Assembly: GCF_027925385.1 (NCBI RefSeq)
Contig: NZ_AP027142.1
Coordinates: forward strand, 1,284,001-1,348,000
DNA: 64,000 nt
From: Methylocystis iwaonis
GTDB taxonomy: Bacteria; Pseudomonadota; Alphaproteobacteria; Rhizobiales; Beijerinckiaceae
Reading direction: 5' to 3'
In this document: positions 18,222-26,081 of the stretch, piece after piece
How positions within the stretch are numbered: position 1 is the first letter of the stretch
Layout of the letters: every line of letters starts with the position of its first letter
Translations under genes and position numbers: made by a program
The notes under the pieces: model-generated
Seen by the model: the letters and a program-made list of their open reading frames with translations, nothing else
Databases searched by the model: none
Told to the model about the DNA's origin: nothing

Positions 18222-18466
18222 TCTAACAGGCCGTTGAAAAAGGGGTTCGCGCCGTAGTCATTCCGCTTCGAGCGGTATTTTCAGGTCGTGTTCACGGCGG
18301 TCTATCTTGCTTGGGGGCGCGTAGTGCGCTCCCTCTCGTCACGCCGCGGCGAGCAGCTTCGGCAGCCGGACCAGATTATAGGCGGCGGCTGCGAAGGTGA
18401 ACGCGAAGCCGACCCTGTCGCAGCCCCGGAACTTCGTTTTTTCCTGCCCGGCGACCGTCTTGATCC
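18222..18466 (-). mobile_element. IS1182-family remnant (transposase C-terminus and right end)
   Basis: On the minus strand IKTVAGQEKTKFRG, then FAFTFAAAAYNLVRLPKLLA and a stop at 18339 are the conserved end of IS1182-family transposases, which usually follow a GW pair that is missing here. The outer end TCTAACAGGCCGTTGAAAAAG at 18222-18242 resembles the terminal sequence of such elements. The remnant is cut exactly where the IS3 element starts, and the rest of the transposase is not found on the IS3 element's other side. Confidence 0.65.
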
Positions 18467-18484
18467 TGACCTGCCCCTGAACTT

Positions 18485-19411
18485 TCATCCAGCGGCGAGT
18501 TGAGTCCTTTGGGTTGATACGCCCGAGGGCGCGAATGTAGCAACAGGCGCTCGGCGGAGCTGGTCAGGGTTGCGGAGCCGATCGCCTGTTGCGGTGAGAT
18601 TGGCCGTGAAGGCCGCGGGCGTCGCATATCCGAGCGCCGAGTGCGGTCGCCGATGGTTGTAGTCGTGAACCCAATCGCGGATCTTCTCGCGCGCATGGTC
18701 GAGCCCGAAGAACAGCGTCTCGTTCAACAGCTCGTCACGCATGCGCCCATTGAAGCTCTCGCAGAACCCATTCTGCATCGGCTTGCCCGGCGCAATGTAA
18801 CGCCATTCGATCTTGTTCTCGCTCGACCACGACAGAACGGCGTTCGAGGTGAATTCCGTGCCGTTGTCCGAAACGATCATGCCCGGCTTGCCGCGCCGCC
18901 GGATCAGCGCCGACAGCTCACGGGCGACGCGCCTGCCCGAGATCGACGTGTCGGGGATCGCCGCCAGACATTCGCGCGTGACGTCGTCGACGATGTTGAG
19001 GATGCGGAACCGCCGGCCACAGGCGAACTGGTCATGCACGAAGTCCAGGGACCAGCGTGCGTTCGGCCTCGCCTCGACAGGAATGGGCGCACGTGCTCCG
19101 ACCGCCCGGCGACGGGCGCGGCGCTTCCTCACCGTCAGTCCTTCCTCGCGATAGAGCCGGTAGATGCGGTTCTTGCCCGAGGTCTCGCCCTCCTGCCGCA
19201 AAAGAACGAACAGACGCCGATAACCGAAGCGGCGGCGCTCATTGGCGAGTTCGCGCAGTCGTTCCCGCAACGGCTTGTCCGCCGGCCGCTTCGAGACGTA
19301 GCGGGCGGTCGAGCGATCGACGGCGACAATCTGGCAGGCCCGGCGCTCCGACAAAGCCATGACGGCTCGAAGGTGCGCGACGGCGTCGCGCTTTGCGGCG
19401 GGCCCTACCAT
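18485..19411 (-). CDS. IS3-family transposase OrfB (integrase catalytic domain)
   Basis: This 308-residue product carries an HTH_21 region ([16 protein letters not shown]) and an rve integrase core. The DDE triad is intact: Asp in [10 protein letters not shown], Asp in [13 protein letters not shown], and Glu in [14 protein letters not shown], 35 residues after the second Asp. In IS3 elements OrfB is made as an OrfA-OrfB fusion by -1 frameshifting. Here a run of seven A (CAAAAAAATGG) in the seven-base overlap with orfA is a suitable slippery site. No damage is visible, so the element may still be mobile. Confidence 0.9.
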   Translation of the reverse strand: MVGPAAKRDAVAHLRAVMALSERRACQIVAVDRSTARYVSKRPADKPLRERLRELANERRRFGYRRLFVLLRQEGETSGKNRIYRLYREEGLTVRKRRARRRAVGARAPIPVEARPNARWSLDFVHDQFACGRRFRILNIVDDVTRECLAAIPDTSISGRRVARELSALIRRRGKPGMIVSDNGTEFTSNAVLSWSSENKIEWRYIAPGKPMQNGFCESFNGRMRDELLNETLFFGLDHAREKIRDWVHDYNHRRPHSALGYATPAAFTANLTATGDRLRNPDQLRRAPVATFAPSGVSTQRTQLAAG

Positions 19412-19671
19412 TTTTTTGACAGAAGCTCCTTCAGCGCCGCCGCTTCCAGCATCTGGTCGGCCAGAAGCTTCTTCAGCCGCGCGTTCTCTTCCTCGAGCGC
19501 TTTCAGACGCTTGGCCTCTGAGACGTCCATGCCGCCGAATTTGGCCTTCCAGTTGTAGAGCGTCGTCTCCGACACCGCATATTTGCGCGCCAAGTCCGCC
19601 GCTTTCGCGCCAGCCTCATGCTCCCGCAAAATCCCGATGATCCGCAGAGCCGCCTTGCGGTTTCTGCGCAA
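19405..19671 (-). CDS. IS3-family transposase OrfA (helix-turn-helix)
   Basis: This 88-residue DNA-binding subunit has a helix-turn-helix ([20 protein letters not shown]) and a leucine-zipper-like helix ([20 protein letters not shown]). It ends ELLSKKW at the slippery A run where ribosomes can shift into orfB. It binds the terminal repeats and regulates transposition. Confidence 0.88.
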   Translation of the reverse strand: MRRNRKAALRIIGILREHEAGAKAADLARKYAVSETTLYNWKAKFGGMDVSEAKRLKALEEENARLKKLLADQMLEAAALKELLSKKW

Positions 19672-19841
19672 GGCGATTGATCAGCCGGCCTCCGCCGCCT
19701 CCGCAAGGCGGCGGAAGGAGATGAGCGCGCCGCTGGCAATACTTCCGGCGCCGCTCTGTCGCTGCAAGGGTGATCAAGGTTTTTGGAGTGCGGGCGCAGA
19801 TGAAACCGGCTGCCCAATTTTCTACTGACGTGGGCGGGTCA

Positions 19842-19981
19842 CTGGCGCAGCCGAGGAGAAGACGACGACAAACTTCAGGCGCACGGCTCGACCGCGCCAT
19901 TCAACAATTCCGAAATAAAATCATAGATGTCTGTCGGCAGCTCCTTCGTGCACCATCTGGAGAAGCGTCGAGGAGAACACG
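19842..19981. other. Short leader before the 19982 gene
   Basis: No gene is seen. The segment right of the IS3 end shows no IS1182 sequence, so the IS3 element is not a simple insertion into that remnant. AGGAG just before the ATG at 19982 is the ribosome binding site of the next gene. Confidence 0.4.
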
Positions 19982-20383
19982 ATGACAGGAGAAATCACGC
20001 TCACGCTTAGTCGGGAACACGCCGAGATTTTGCTTAGAACCTTGCTGAACCGGAACGAAAGGCTCTGCGATATCAGACAGCAACTCTGCGAGCCCGAATC
20101 TTCCGACGAACTCGGGCGAGAAGAGGGGGCTTTTTTCGAAGAGGAAAACGCGGTCGTCCAGCGCGTGATCTCGACTTTATGTAGTGCCTTAGAGACCGTT
20201 CCAAATCCGAGCAGGGAATGGACCCGGGAAAATATCGAGGAACTCAAGCAACTCGCGGCTGATCAGCTCACGCCGAGCCAAATCGGCAGAAAGCTAGGTC
20301 GAACGGAGGGCTCGATTCAACACAAGGCCGGTGACCGTGACATCTCTCTAACGCCGCAGAGCAAGAGTGGCACGGGCGACTGA
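19982..20383 (+). CDS. Hypothetical protein with a C-terminal helix-turn-helix
   Basis: The 133-residue protein has two parts. The N-terminal half (TLTLSREHAEILLRTLLNRN; GREEGAFFEEENAVVQRVIS) is predicted helical and is shared with the broken gene at 17175; its first 20 residues also resemble the starts of the 25065 protein. The C-terminal half (WTRENIEELKQLAADQLT, then PSQIGRKLGRTEGSIQ) has the look of a Myb/SANT-like helix-turn-helix that reads DNA. A good AGGAG precedes the ATG. It is probably a small regulator of the island, but I know no characterised relative. Confidence 0.65.
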   Translation: MTGEITLTLSREHAEILLRTLLNRNERLCDIRQQLCEPESSDELGREEGAFFEEENAVVQRVISTLCSALETVPNPSREWTRENIEELKQLAADQLTPSQIGRKLGRTEGSIQHKAGDRDISLTPQSKSGTGD

Positions 20384-20411
20384 GCGCCAGGTTAGCTCGG
20401 CCAGCCTGTCA

Positions 20412-20597
20412 TCACGTGAGCAACGCCGGCGCCGAGGCACTCGCGGTCGGGGCGCGGCTACGGCAGGTATCATGCTTGGAAAGATAGGCGGCGAGCGCGG
20501 CGCGGGTGAGCGCTTCAAGCGTGGTCTCATGCCGGACGGCCAGCATTTTGAGCCGCTTGTGCATTTCCGGCTCGATGGGGGTGAGAAGCTTCTTCAT
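20412..20597 (-). CDS. Ribbon-helix-helix protein, antitoxin-like
   Basis: This 61-residue protein starts KKLLTPIEPEMHKRLKMLAV, then RHETTLEALTRAALAAYLSK. That is a beta strand followed by two helices, typical of ribbon-helix-helix repressors such as CopG and plasmid antitoxins. The Ala/Ser-rich tail is unstructured. No toxin partner is adjacent on this strand, so it is an orphan antitoxin or a plasmid-type regulator. Confidence 0.6.
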   Translation of the reverse strand: MKKLLTPIEPEMHKRLKMLAVRHETTLEALTRAALAAYLSKHDTCRSRAPTASASAPALLT

Positions 20598-20738
20598 GCC
20601 CTCGCGCGTCCTCGAAAATCACGCGCTCCTTGCGGCCATAGGATTTGACCTCCCCCGTCTGCTCGTCCGTCAATTCCCGCCCTGTCGGGCAAGACGCTGC
20701 AAGCCTTCGTCGGCACAGAACCGGCGGCGAATGACGAT

Positions 20739-21077
20739 GTGGGGAACGCCTACACCGCCACGAGCCTGAGCGGGCCGGACGTGAAGGGGATTGCGGTCTG
20801 CTGGAGCGGAAGCCGCTGCCTGACAGACGACAAGGCGAAAACGGAAAGCAACGCCACTACGATCCGGCCGGATAGCGTCGTCGTGCTGAATATCGCCTTC
20901 TGCTGCAAGGTTTCAGGCACGGCGCTGCCCTCGAAGGGTTCGGCCGATGTGCAAATTCAGGTGCGGAAATCTTCGGACGGGAAAAGCTTCGGCCCGTGGG
21001 AAAGCGTGTCGGTCGGCTGGGAATTCGCGGTGATGGGGGGAAATAGCGGCGTCCATGCTAAATTGCTGACTTGCTAG
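20739..21077 (+). CDS. Hypothetical protein, start uncertain
   Basis: The frame is 112 residues from a GTG at 20739, but the same frame is open upstream (LSGKTLQAFVGTEPAANDD), so the true start may be missing or earlier. The sequence looks like a beta-rich domain (VQIQVRKSSDGKSFGPWESV) with four cysteines in pairs (CWSGSRC and CC). It could be a fragment of a larger surface or phage-like protein. No ribosome binding site is obvious. Confidence 0.4.
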   Translation: MGNAYTATSLSGPDVKGIAVCWSGSRCLTDDKAKTESNATTIRPDSVVVLNIAFCCKVSGTALPSKGSADVQIQVRKSSDGKSFGPWESVSVGWEFAVMGGNSGVHAKLLTC

Positions 21078-21090
21078 CAGTTCAGGCTGT

Positions 21091-21136
21091 TTCGAGTATT
21101 TCGAGTATTGCGTCTATTTCTAAAAAGTGGTATAGT
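21091..21136 (+). promoter_or_regulatory. Promoter and direct-repeat operator of the PIN toxin-antitoxin operon
   Basis: TTGCGT (21108-21113) and TATAGT (21131-21136) are spaced by 17 bases, a good sigma-70 promoter 25 bases before the antitoxin ATG. The nine-base repeat TTCGAGTAT occurs twice in tandem at 21091-21108, touching the -35 box. That is where a self-regulating antitoxin would bind. Confidence 0.65.
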
Positions 21137-21161
21137 GCTTTGAAATTTAGGAGGCTTCCAC

Positions 21162-21614
21162 ATGGCTCACGCCCTTGCAGACCCGATTGTGCCTTCCCGC
21201 GAAGATGCGGCGCTCGCCAAAGCCGTACAAGTCGCGCTCGAACGCAGCGACGCGGCCGGCGCTGCGCTCAACGTGCAAGTGAGCGCGGCAGGGCAGGAGA
21301 CAACGCTCGACCTGCCGCCGCTCGTCACGGAAATGCTGAAGGATATTCTCAAGGCGATTGCCGCCGGCAAGGCGGTGTCGCTCGTCCCCGTCGAGGCGGA
21401 AGTCACGACGCAACAAGCGGCAAGCCTGTTGAACGTCTCGCGCCCCCATCTCGTCGGCATGGTTGAGAAGGGGATTCTTCCGGCGCGGATGGTCGGCAAT
21501 CAGCGCCGGCTGCCCCTTCAAGATGTGCTCGCCTACAAAGCCGCAAACCGCGCCAAACGACGCGAAGCGCTCGCCGAACTGGCCGCGCATGACCAAGCCT
21601 TGGGGCTTGAATGA
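21162..21614 (+). CDS. Excisionase-type helix-turn-helix antitoxin of a PIN module
   Basis: The 150-residue protein contains a MerR/excisionase helix-turn-helix (TTQQAASLLNVSRPHLVGMV, then EKGILPARMVGNQRRLPLQD) in its C-terminal half, and a helical N-terminal region. Such proteins precede PIN-domain toxins as antitoxins that neutralise the toxin and repress the operon. It has a strong TAGGAGG site at 21148-21154, and its stop overlaps the toxin start (ATGA), guaranteeing coupled synthesis. Confidence 0.8.
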   Translation: MAHALADPIVPSREDAALAKAVQVALERSDAAGAALNVQVSAAGQETTLDLPPLVTEMLKDILKAIAAGKAVSLVPVEAEVTTQQAASLLNVSRPHLVGMVEKGILPARMVGNQRRLPLQDVLAYKAANRAKRREALAELAAHDQALGLE

Positions 21615-22180
21615 TTGAAGCCCTTTTGCCTGTCGCGTTCCTTGATGCGAGCGTTCTCTATCCCGCACTTCTTCGCAACCTGCTGATGCACTTTGCCGTC
21701 GCCGACTTGTTTCGAGCGCACTGGTCGGCGCGGGTGCATGACGAATGGATGCGGTCGCTTCTGCGCGACCGGCCGGATATTTCCCGCGTCCAGTTGGAGA
21801 GGACGCGCGAGCTGATGGATGCGCATGTTCTCGATGCGCTTGTTGAAGGATACGAACACCGCATCGAGGGCATTACGCTCCCCGATGCTGATGACCGGCA
21901 CGTGGTCGCCGCCGCGCTCCACTGCGGGGCGCAATTCATCGTCACGGCGAACCTGCGGGATTTTCCGGAATCCGTGCTCGCGCCGCTCGGCCTCGTCGCC
22001 GAACACCCCGACGCTTTCCTGTCGCGGGTGCTGAGCGAGAGTAGGGAGCTGGCTCTCTCGGCCTTCCGCGAGCTATGCGAGAACCGGAAAAACCCGCCGC
22101 AATCTCTTCGCGAGGTCTTGGAAGTCATGAAGCGGCAAGGCCTGCCGGCGACGGCCGATGCGCTCGGCGGGATGATTTGA
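21611..22180 (+). CDS. PIN-domain toxin (predicted ribonuclease)
   Basis: The 189-residue protein has a PIN fold. The first acidic residue is in VAFLDASVLYPALL, the conserved Thr/Asp region in LPDADDRHVVAAALHCGA, and the final strand is FIVTANLRDFP. PIN toxins are metal-dependent RNases that cut tRNA, rRNA or mRNA when the antitoxin is lost. A C-terminal helical extension (ENRKNPPQSLREVLEVMKRQ) is typical of the larger PIN_3 group. It would stabilise the island after the loss of its transfer genes. Confidence 0.82.
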   Translation: MIEALLPVAFLDASVLYPALLRNLLMHFAVADLFRAHWSARVHDEWMRSLLRDRPDISRVQLERTRELMDAHVLDALVEGYEHRIEGITLPDADDRHVVAAALHCGAQFIVTANLRDFPESVLAPLGLVAEHPDAFLSRVLSESRELALSAFRELCENRKNPPQSLREVLEVMKRQGLPATADALGGMI

Positions 22181-22212
22181 GCACTTGCAAAAGCTCTACC
22201 TTTTGCGACGCA

Positions 22213-23193
22213 TTAGGCCCTGAATGGAATGGTCGAGGCTACCACTCTGTCCCTAAGTTCTGGCGCGTGCCGGTCGAGCATTCTTGCTACCGCACCACGC
22301 GCAAGAGGTGACGAAATTGTTGGGCCCAGAATTATGCTGTGCACGATTTTATCCAGAGAAAAATCGTCATCGATAAAACCAGCTAAAGGCGCAATTTTGA
22401 TTTTAAGCTTCCCTTCAATGCCGCGAGGGCCGATGGCGTAATCTATGAAGTGGGTAAATGCTGCAGTTATGTCACGTTCTGGAAGATAAACTACGCGCCA
22501 TTCACGTTCCTCCTCAAATCCAGGGTGCTTGGTGAAAAGAGCGAACATTTTTAGGCGCTCAAAAAATACATACGTTGCTGCCCACAATTTTTCATCTGGC
22601 AAATCATTTTTAGAAATCAAATCAGCAAGGAGTTCTATCTTATTATTTATCCAGATTTTTCGCTCTTCAGTAGAAGCATATTTAACGCGCGCAATAGTCA
22701 ATGGAGAATTCTCACGCGGATTCAATTTAGCGGCATCGAATACCAATGCTGCCCCATTGCCATTTGATGCGTAGCCTCGCCACATCGACAAAAGTCCGTC
22801 TTTGTCGTCACGTCTGTGCTCTGAAAGGCAGAAAACATAGATATCTAAAACATGCTCACTGTCGAATTTTTTAAAATAAAAGTCGAAACTATGCCTTAAT
22901 AGTGCGGCCCGCTCTGATGTTTTACATGCCTGTTCTATCTTTTGATTAGACATGAAAGCTGTAAGGCCTTCGAGCATCCCGAAGCGGACTTCTTCAAGGT
23001 CGTTCATGTATAGGGGGTTCGAAAACCAAAACTCTCTGTATTTCAGTATAGCCTCAAGAGTTTGTATCGACGTGTAGTGCGCCAAAAGAGGCTTGGCCTC
23101 ATAAAATTCGGGGGTGTCTGAAAGGTCTGCCCAAAGCGGCTGCGAAAGCGCTTGGAGAAGGTTCAAATCGAACTGCGATGATGAATCGTTCAT
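22213..23193 (-). CDS. DUF2971-family protein
   Basis: This 326-residue cytoplasmic protein shows the DUF2971 pattern: LAHYTSIQTLEAIL, EFWFSNPLYMNDLEEVRFG, MWRGYASNGNGAALVFD and KHPGFEEEREWRVVY. The biochemical role is not established. Members are often found in mobile and phage-resistance regions, and an ADP-ribosyltransferase-like fold has been suggested (recalled, not verified). The gene is clearly more AT-rich than its neighbours, indicating separate acquisition. Its ATG overlaps the stop of the upstream resolvase gene, so they form one transcript. Confidence 0.75.
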   Translation of the reverse strand: MNDSSSQFDLNLLQALSQPLWADLSDTPEFYEAKPLLAHYTSIQTLEAILKYREFWFSNPLYMNDLEEVRFGMLEGLTAFMSNQKIEQACKTSERAALLRHSFDFYFKKFDSEHVLDIYVFCLSEHRRDDKDGLLSMWRGYASNGNGAALVFDAAKLNPRENSPLTIARVKYASTEERKIWINNKIELLADLISKNDLPDEKLWAATYVFFERLKMFALFTKHPGFEEEREWRVVYLPERDITAAFTHFIDYAIGPRGIEGKLKIKIAPLAGFIDDDFSLDKIVHSIILGPTISSPLARGAVARMLDRHAPELRDRVVASTIPFRA

Positions 23194-23741
23194 GTTTGAA
23201 GCCTCGAAATCGTGCTGCGTGAAACATTGAACCGCCGCGCGAGATCAGCTTGCGTCGCGCTGCCTTCGGCGAGCGCCGCAAGCGCCTCCTCGCGCTGATG
23301 GCGGGTGAGGGCAGGGGGCCGCCCCATGTGAACGCCCCGCGCCTTGGCGCGGCTGCGCCCTTCGCTGGTGCGGGCACGAATTAGTTCGCGCTCGAATTCA
23401 GCGAGCCCGCCCAACACTGTCAACATGAGCCGCCCGTGCGCGGTTGTCGTGTCCGCCCATGCGTCGGCAAGCGAGCGAAAGCCCGCTCCGGCCCTCGCGA
23501 TAGCGTCGAGCGTGTTGAGAAGGTCGCGCGTCGAGCGGGCGAGGCGGTCAAGGCGCGTCACGAGCAACACGTCGCCCTTGCCCAAGGCGGCGAGCGCTCG
23601 GCGTAGCTGAGCGCGGTCAGTCTTCGCGCCGCTGGCCGTCTCCTTGAAAACCCTCTCGGCTCCGGCGGCGCGTAGCGCCTTCACTTGGGCGTCAACGCTC
23701 TGGCCGTCCGTCGAGACGCGGGCATAGGCGAAAATGGTCAT
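23190..23741 (-). CDS. Small serine resolvase/invertase
   Basis: This 183-residue Tn3-type recombinase has the catalytic Ser in FAYARVSTDGQS, the conserved LLVTRLDRLARSTRDLL, the GGLAEFERELIRART dimer helix and a C-terminal helix-turn-helix (TQADLARRFNVSRSTISRL). The ATG at 23741 is the domain start; the frame extends further upstream without conservation. It catalyses resolution or inversion at short sites; a candidate site lies just upstream at 23768-23832. Its stop overlaps the start of the DUF2971 gene. Confidence 0.9.
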   Translation of the reverse strand: MTIFAYARVSTDGQSVDAQVKALRAAGAERVFKETASGAKTDRAQLRRALAALGKGDVLLVTRLDRLARSTRDLLNTLDAIARAGAGFRSLADAWADTTTAHGRLMLTVLGGLAEFERELIRARTSEGRSRAKARGVHMGRPPALTRHQREEALAALAEGSATQADLARRFNVSRSTISRLQT

Positions 23742-23767
23742 GCGGGAAGGGTAGGGAAGCGCTAAAC

Positions 23768-23832
23768 TTTTGCAACAAACTTTTGCACATCGCAAAGCCC
23801 TGATTTTTAAGGGCCTGGCACGTGTTGCAAAA
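23768..23832. promoter_or_regulatory. Candidate resolution site upstream of the resolvase
   Basis: TTTTGCAACA (23768-23777) and its exact reverse complement TGTTGCAAAA (23823-23832) flank a segment with two more related blocks (TTTTGCAC at 23781 and, just right, TTTTACAACA). Repeated dimer-binding sites between a resolvase gene and a divergent gene are the layout of Tn3-type res sites. The divergent promoters of the resolvase and the cheB-like gene must also lie here. Confidence 0.5.
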
Positions 23833-23895
23833 ATCTTAAGTTTTACAACAGCGGGCTCTACTGGACGCGGCCAGCCCGAACAGCATTTATTCCCC

Positions 23896-24459
23896 ATGGA
23901 AAGAATTATCGTAATCGGTGCCTCGGCTGGCGGGCTGCAACCGTTGCGCCAGATTGTTTCGGCGCTACCTGCAACGTGCGAGGCTGCGATTTTCATCGTC
24001 ATGCACATCGGCGATCATCGCAGCGATTTGCCTACAATTCTGTCTTGGTCTTCCAAGCTGAGCGTGTCCTTCGCGAAGGACAACTCACCCATCCAAGCGG
24101 GGCATATCTACGTCGCTCCGCCAGATCAGCACATGGTTTTAGAGTGCGACCGCATCCGCCTAAATCGTGGACCGAAAGTGCACCACACGCGCCCCGCCGC
24201 AGACCCTCTCTTTATCTCGGCCGCAAAGGTTTACGGACACCGCGTTACTGGCATCATCCTCAGTGGTGGTGACAATGACGGGGCTGAAGGTCTGCGCGTC
24301 ATCAAGGAGCATGGCGGCCAGGCGGTAATTCAGAAACCAGAGGAGGCGGCGGAACCGTCCATGCCGGAAACGGCAATCGCGAGAGACCATCCAGACGCGC
24401 GCTTATCTGCGGAGCAGATTGCCAAGCTGATGGAATGTTGCGGCGAAATTCGCCTCTAG
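23896..24459 (+). CDS. Stand-alone CheB-type methylesterase domain protein
   Basis: This 187-residue protein is only the catalytic domain of CheB, which hydrolyses glutamyl methyl esters on chemoreceptors. The triad looks intact: Ser in VIGASAGG, His in VMHIGDHRSDLP, and Asp in ILSGGDNDGAEGL, followed by the usual GGQAVIQKPEEA and PSMPETAI. The receiver domain that normally inhibits CheB is absent, so activity would be constitutive or controlled by a partner. No cheR or receptor is adjacent. The only nearby gene on this strand encodes a small membrane protein at 24524. Confidence 0.85.
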   Translation: MERIIVIGASAGGLQPLRQIVSALPATCEAAIFIVMHIGDHRSDLPTILSWSSKLSVSFAKDNSPIQAGHIYVAPPDQHMVLECDRIRLNRGPKVHHTRPAADPLFISAAKVYGHRVTGIILSGGDNDGAEGLRVIKEHGGQAVIQKPEEAAEPSMPETAIARDHPDARLSAEQIAKLMECCGEIRL

Positions 24460-24523
24460 AGCTTTCATCTGAAAGGATTTTGTCCTTTTAGCAAATCTAG
24501 CTAGCCCGGCGCGGGAGGCGGAA

Positions 24524-24952
24524 ATGAGCTGGCAGTGGTGGTCTTGGCTCGGCTTTGCAGCCATCTTTGCTGCCATATTCGGGGCGCATGTCGCTTGGTT
24601 TGTTGCGACCGGCGACGACGAAATAGGGGGGCGTTTGGGTGCGGCCCTGACGTGCCTAGGTATAGTTGTGACAGCGTTACCTTATTTCCGGACAGGCTTG
24701 GGGGAGCAGGTAAATCGACAGCTACCTCATGGGTTGCTGGACGCTATTAAGGAGCCAGAACAATCGGCGCCTCATGGAGAATACTCGTCACTCCGGCATC
24801 TCAGGCGCAAGAAGACGGAGCACAAGCTCATCCGTCCGGCAATCGTTCATGACATTGTGGCTGAACGCATCGTTGGCGTTGGAACGATTCTTTTGGGCAC
24901 AGCCATTCACGGATATGGCGATTTAGTTCTGCACTGGTTCAGTGAGCCTTGA
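24524..24952 (+). CDS. Small membrane protein of unknown function
   Basis: The 142-residue protein has about two N-terminal membrane helices (residues 5-28 and 38-55) and a possible weak third one near the C-terminus (VGVGTILLGTAIHGYGDLVL), with a charged segment between (LRHLRRKKTEHKLIRP). No known family is recognised. It follows the CheB-like gene by 64 bases on the same strand and could be co-transcribed with it. Confidence 0.55.
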   Translation: MSWQWWSWLGFAAIFAAIFGAHVAWFVATGDDEIGGRLGAALTCLGIVVTALPYFRTGLGEQVNRQLPHGLLDAIKEPEQSAPHGEYSSLRHLRRKKTEHKLIRPAIVHDIVAERIVGVGTILLGTAIHGYGDLVLHWFSEP

Positions 24953-25064
24953 GTGCGGTCGCCTTCGGATGCCCTAAAAACGAACGTTTCCTGTCTGCTT
25001 CACCAAGTCGCTCGCTGTTCAGCGGGTTTTTGTCGTCTGCACACAGGCATTAACGCTGATACAT

Positions 25065-25766
25065 TTAGCTTCGGACATGCGCCGCCAGCTCCAGCTCGTG
25101 CAAGGCCGCAAGGACGTGTTTCGTCACCGATTCCGGAAGACCCGGTTTCTGCTCTTGGAGAACTTTCTTGAGATGGTCGGCTGCGTTTGCCGCGTGAGGG
25201 CTGATCCTCGCCGCGTCGGCTGCTTCGGTATCCGCTAGCGCGAGATCGGTGTGAAACGAAAGGATTCTGAAAAGCTTTGATATCTCTTGTGCCAAGGGCT
25301 CATAGGCCCGCAGGGCCGCAAGCGCTTCGTCATAGGCTTTCTCAGACTTCGCATAGGCGGCCCGGCGCTTTCCCTCGGCGCTTTCAGCCGCTGCCTCCAG
25401 CGCGTTTCTTGAAGCGGCGTCATACGCCGCCTGGGAGCCTTGTAGCCGGGTTTCCCCGGCGCTGAGCGCCGCCAAGGCCGTGCGCTGGTTGCTTTCGCTG
25501 CCATGCGCGAACGACTCCTCAAACGTGCTCTCCACCTGCGCAAGATTTTTAACCGCTTGCGCCAAACTGGTCCGCGCCTCTTCCTTAATCTCTTCGAGAG
25601 TGGGTTGTTGCGGCGCGTATAAGGCCGCCTTGATAATGTCGCGTAGCGCGTCTTTTTTCTCGTCACCCGGCGGCGTTTCAGCCTGGCTTAAGAGATCAAG
25701 GAGCACCGCAGCAGCCTCGCGACTGAAACTGAGGTTCAGCGTGGAATTCTCTTTCATTTCCTTCAC
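25065..25766 (-). CDS. Coiled-coil protein with the island's shared N-terminal motif
   Basis: This 233-residue protein is almost entirely helical and rich in Ala, Glu and Lys (residues 60-160 look like a long coiled coil). Its N-terminus STLNLSFSREAAAVLLDLLS resembles the starts of the 17175 and 19982 products, suggesting a shared interaction module attached to different C-terminal parts. No signal peptide or membrane segment is present. The role is unknown. Confidence 0.6.
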   Translation of the reverse strand: MKEMKENSTLNLSFSREAAAVLLDLLSQAETPPGDEKKDALRDIIKAALYAPQQPTLEEIKEEARTSLAQAVKNLAQVESTFEESFAHGSESNQRTALAALSAGETRLQGSQAAYDAASRNALEAAAESAEGKRRAAYAKSEKAYDEALAALRAYEPLAQEISKLFRILSFHTDLALADTEAADAARISPHAANAADHLKKVLQEQKPGLPESVTKHVLAALHELELAAHVRS

Positions 25767-25850
25767 TCCGTTGGTCCATAAATGGGGTGCCGAGATCGAA
25801 TCGAAACGGCTACGAGTTTCGCGCCTGTCCCAAAAGTCTTGATTTTTGCA

Positions 25851-26081
25851 TTACTCGGGGGGGGGGGGGACGCCCAACTCGCTACGAAGTCGATCTCGGT
25901 GAGCTACGTGCTCGACTTGAAGCTCCTCGAACAGCCTAAGCAAAGCTTTTGCTTCGGCTGAGTCATAACCGTTCGACTCCAGCCTCAAAATGAGGGCTCG
26001 TTGCTGCTCAAGATGGCGCGCGCCGAGCGTTACGCGCGCTTCGGCCTCGGCCAAATGCTTCTCCAGAATGGCCCGCTCCAT
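25851..26081 (-). CDS. Short hypothetical protein ending in a poly-C/poly-G tract
   Basis: This 76-residue helical protein (MERAILEKHLAEAEARVTLG; LLRLFEELQVEHVAHRDRL) is of a type common in Bradyrhizobium and relatives, without known function. It ends PPPPE in a run of 13 G (25857-25869 on the plus strand). A change in that run would change its C-terminus. The run may be real or a sequencing/assembly error. Confidence 0.6.
   Translation of the reverse strand: MERAILEKHLAEAEARVTLGARHLEQQRALILRLESNGYDSAEAKALLRLFEELQVEHVAHRDRLRSELGVPPPPE

Larger units (their letters stand above)
18467..19841 (-). mobile_element. IS3-family insertion sequence, apparently complete
   Basis: Two overlapping minus-strand genes (orfA, orfB) lie between imperfect terminal inverted repeats. 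The left end starts TGACCTGCCCCTGA at 18467, and the right end finishes ACGTGGGCGGGTCA at 19841 (10 of 14 positions match when inverted). This gives about 1375 bases, usual for the family. The bases flanking the two ends differ (GATCC and CTGGC), so there is no target duplication, which implies a later rearrangement. The right end is inferred from one weak repeat and needs confirmation. Confidence 0.65.
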
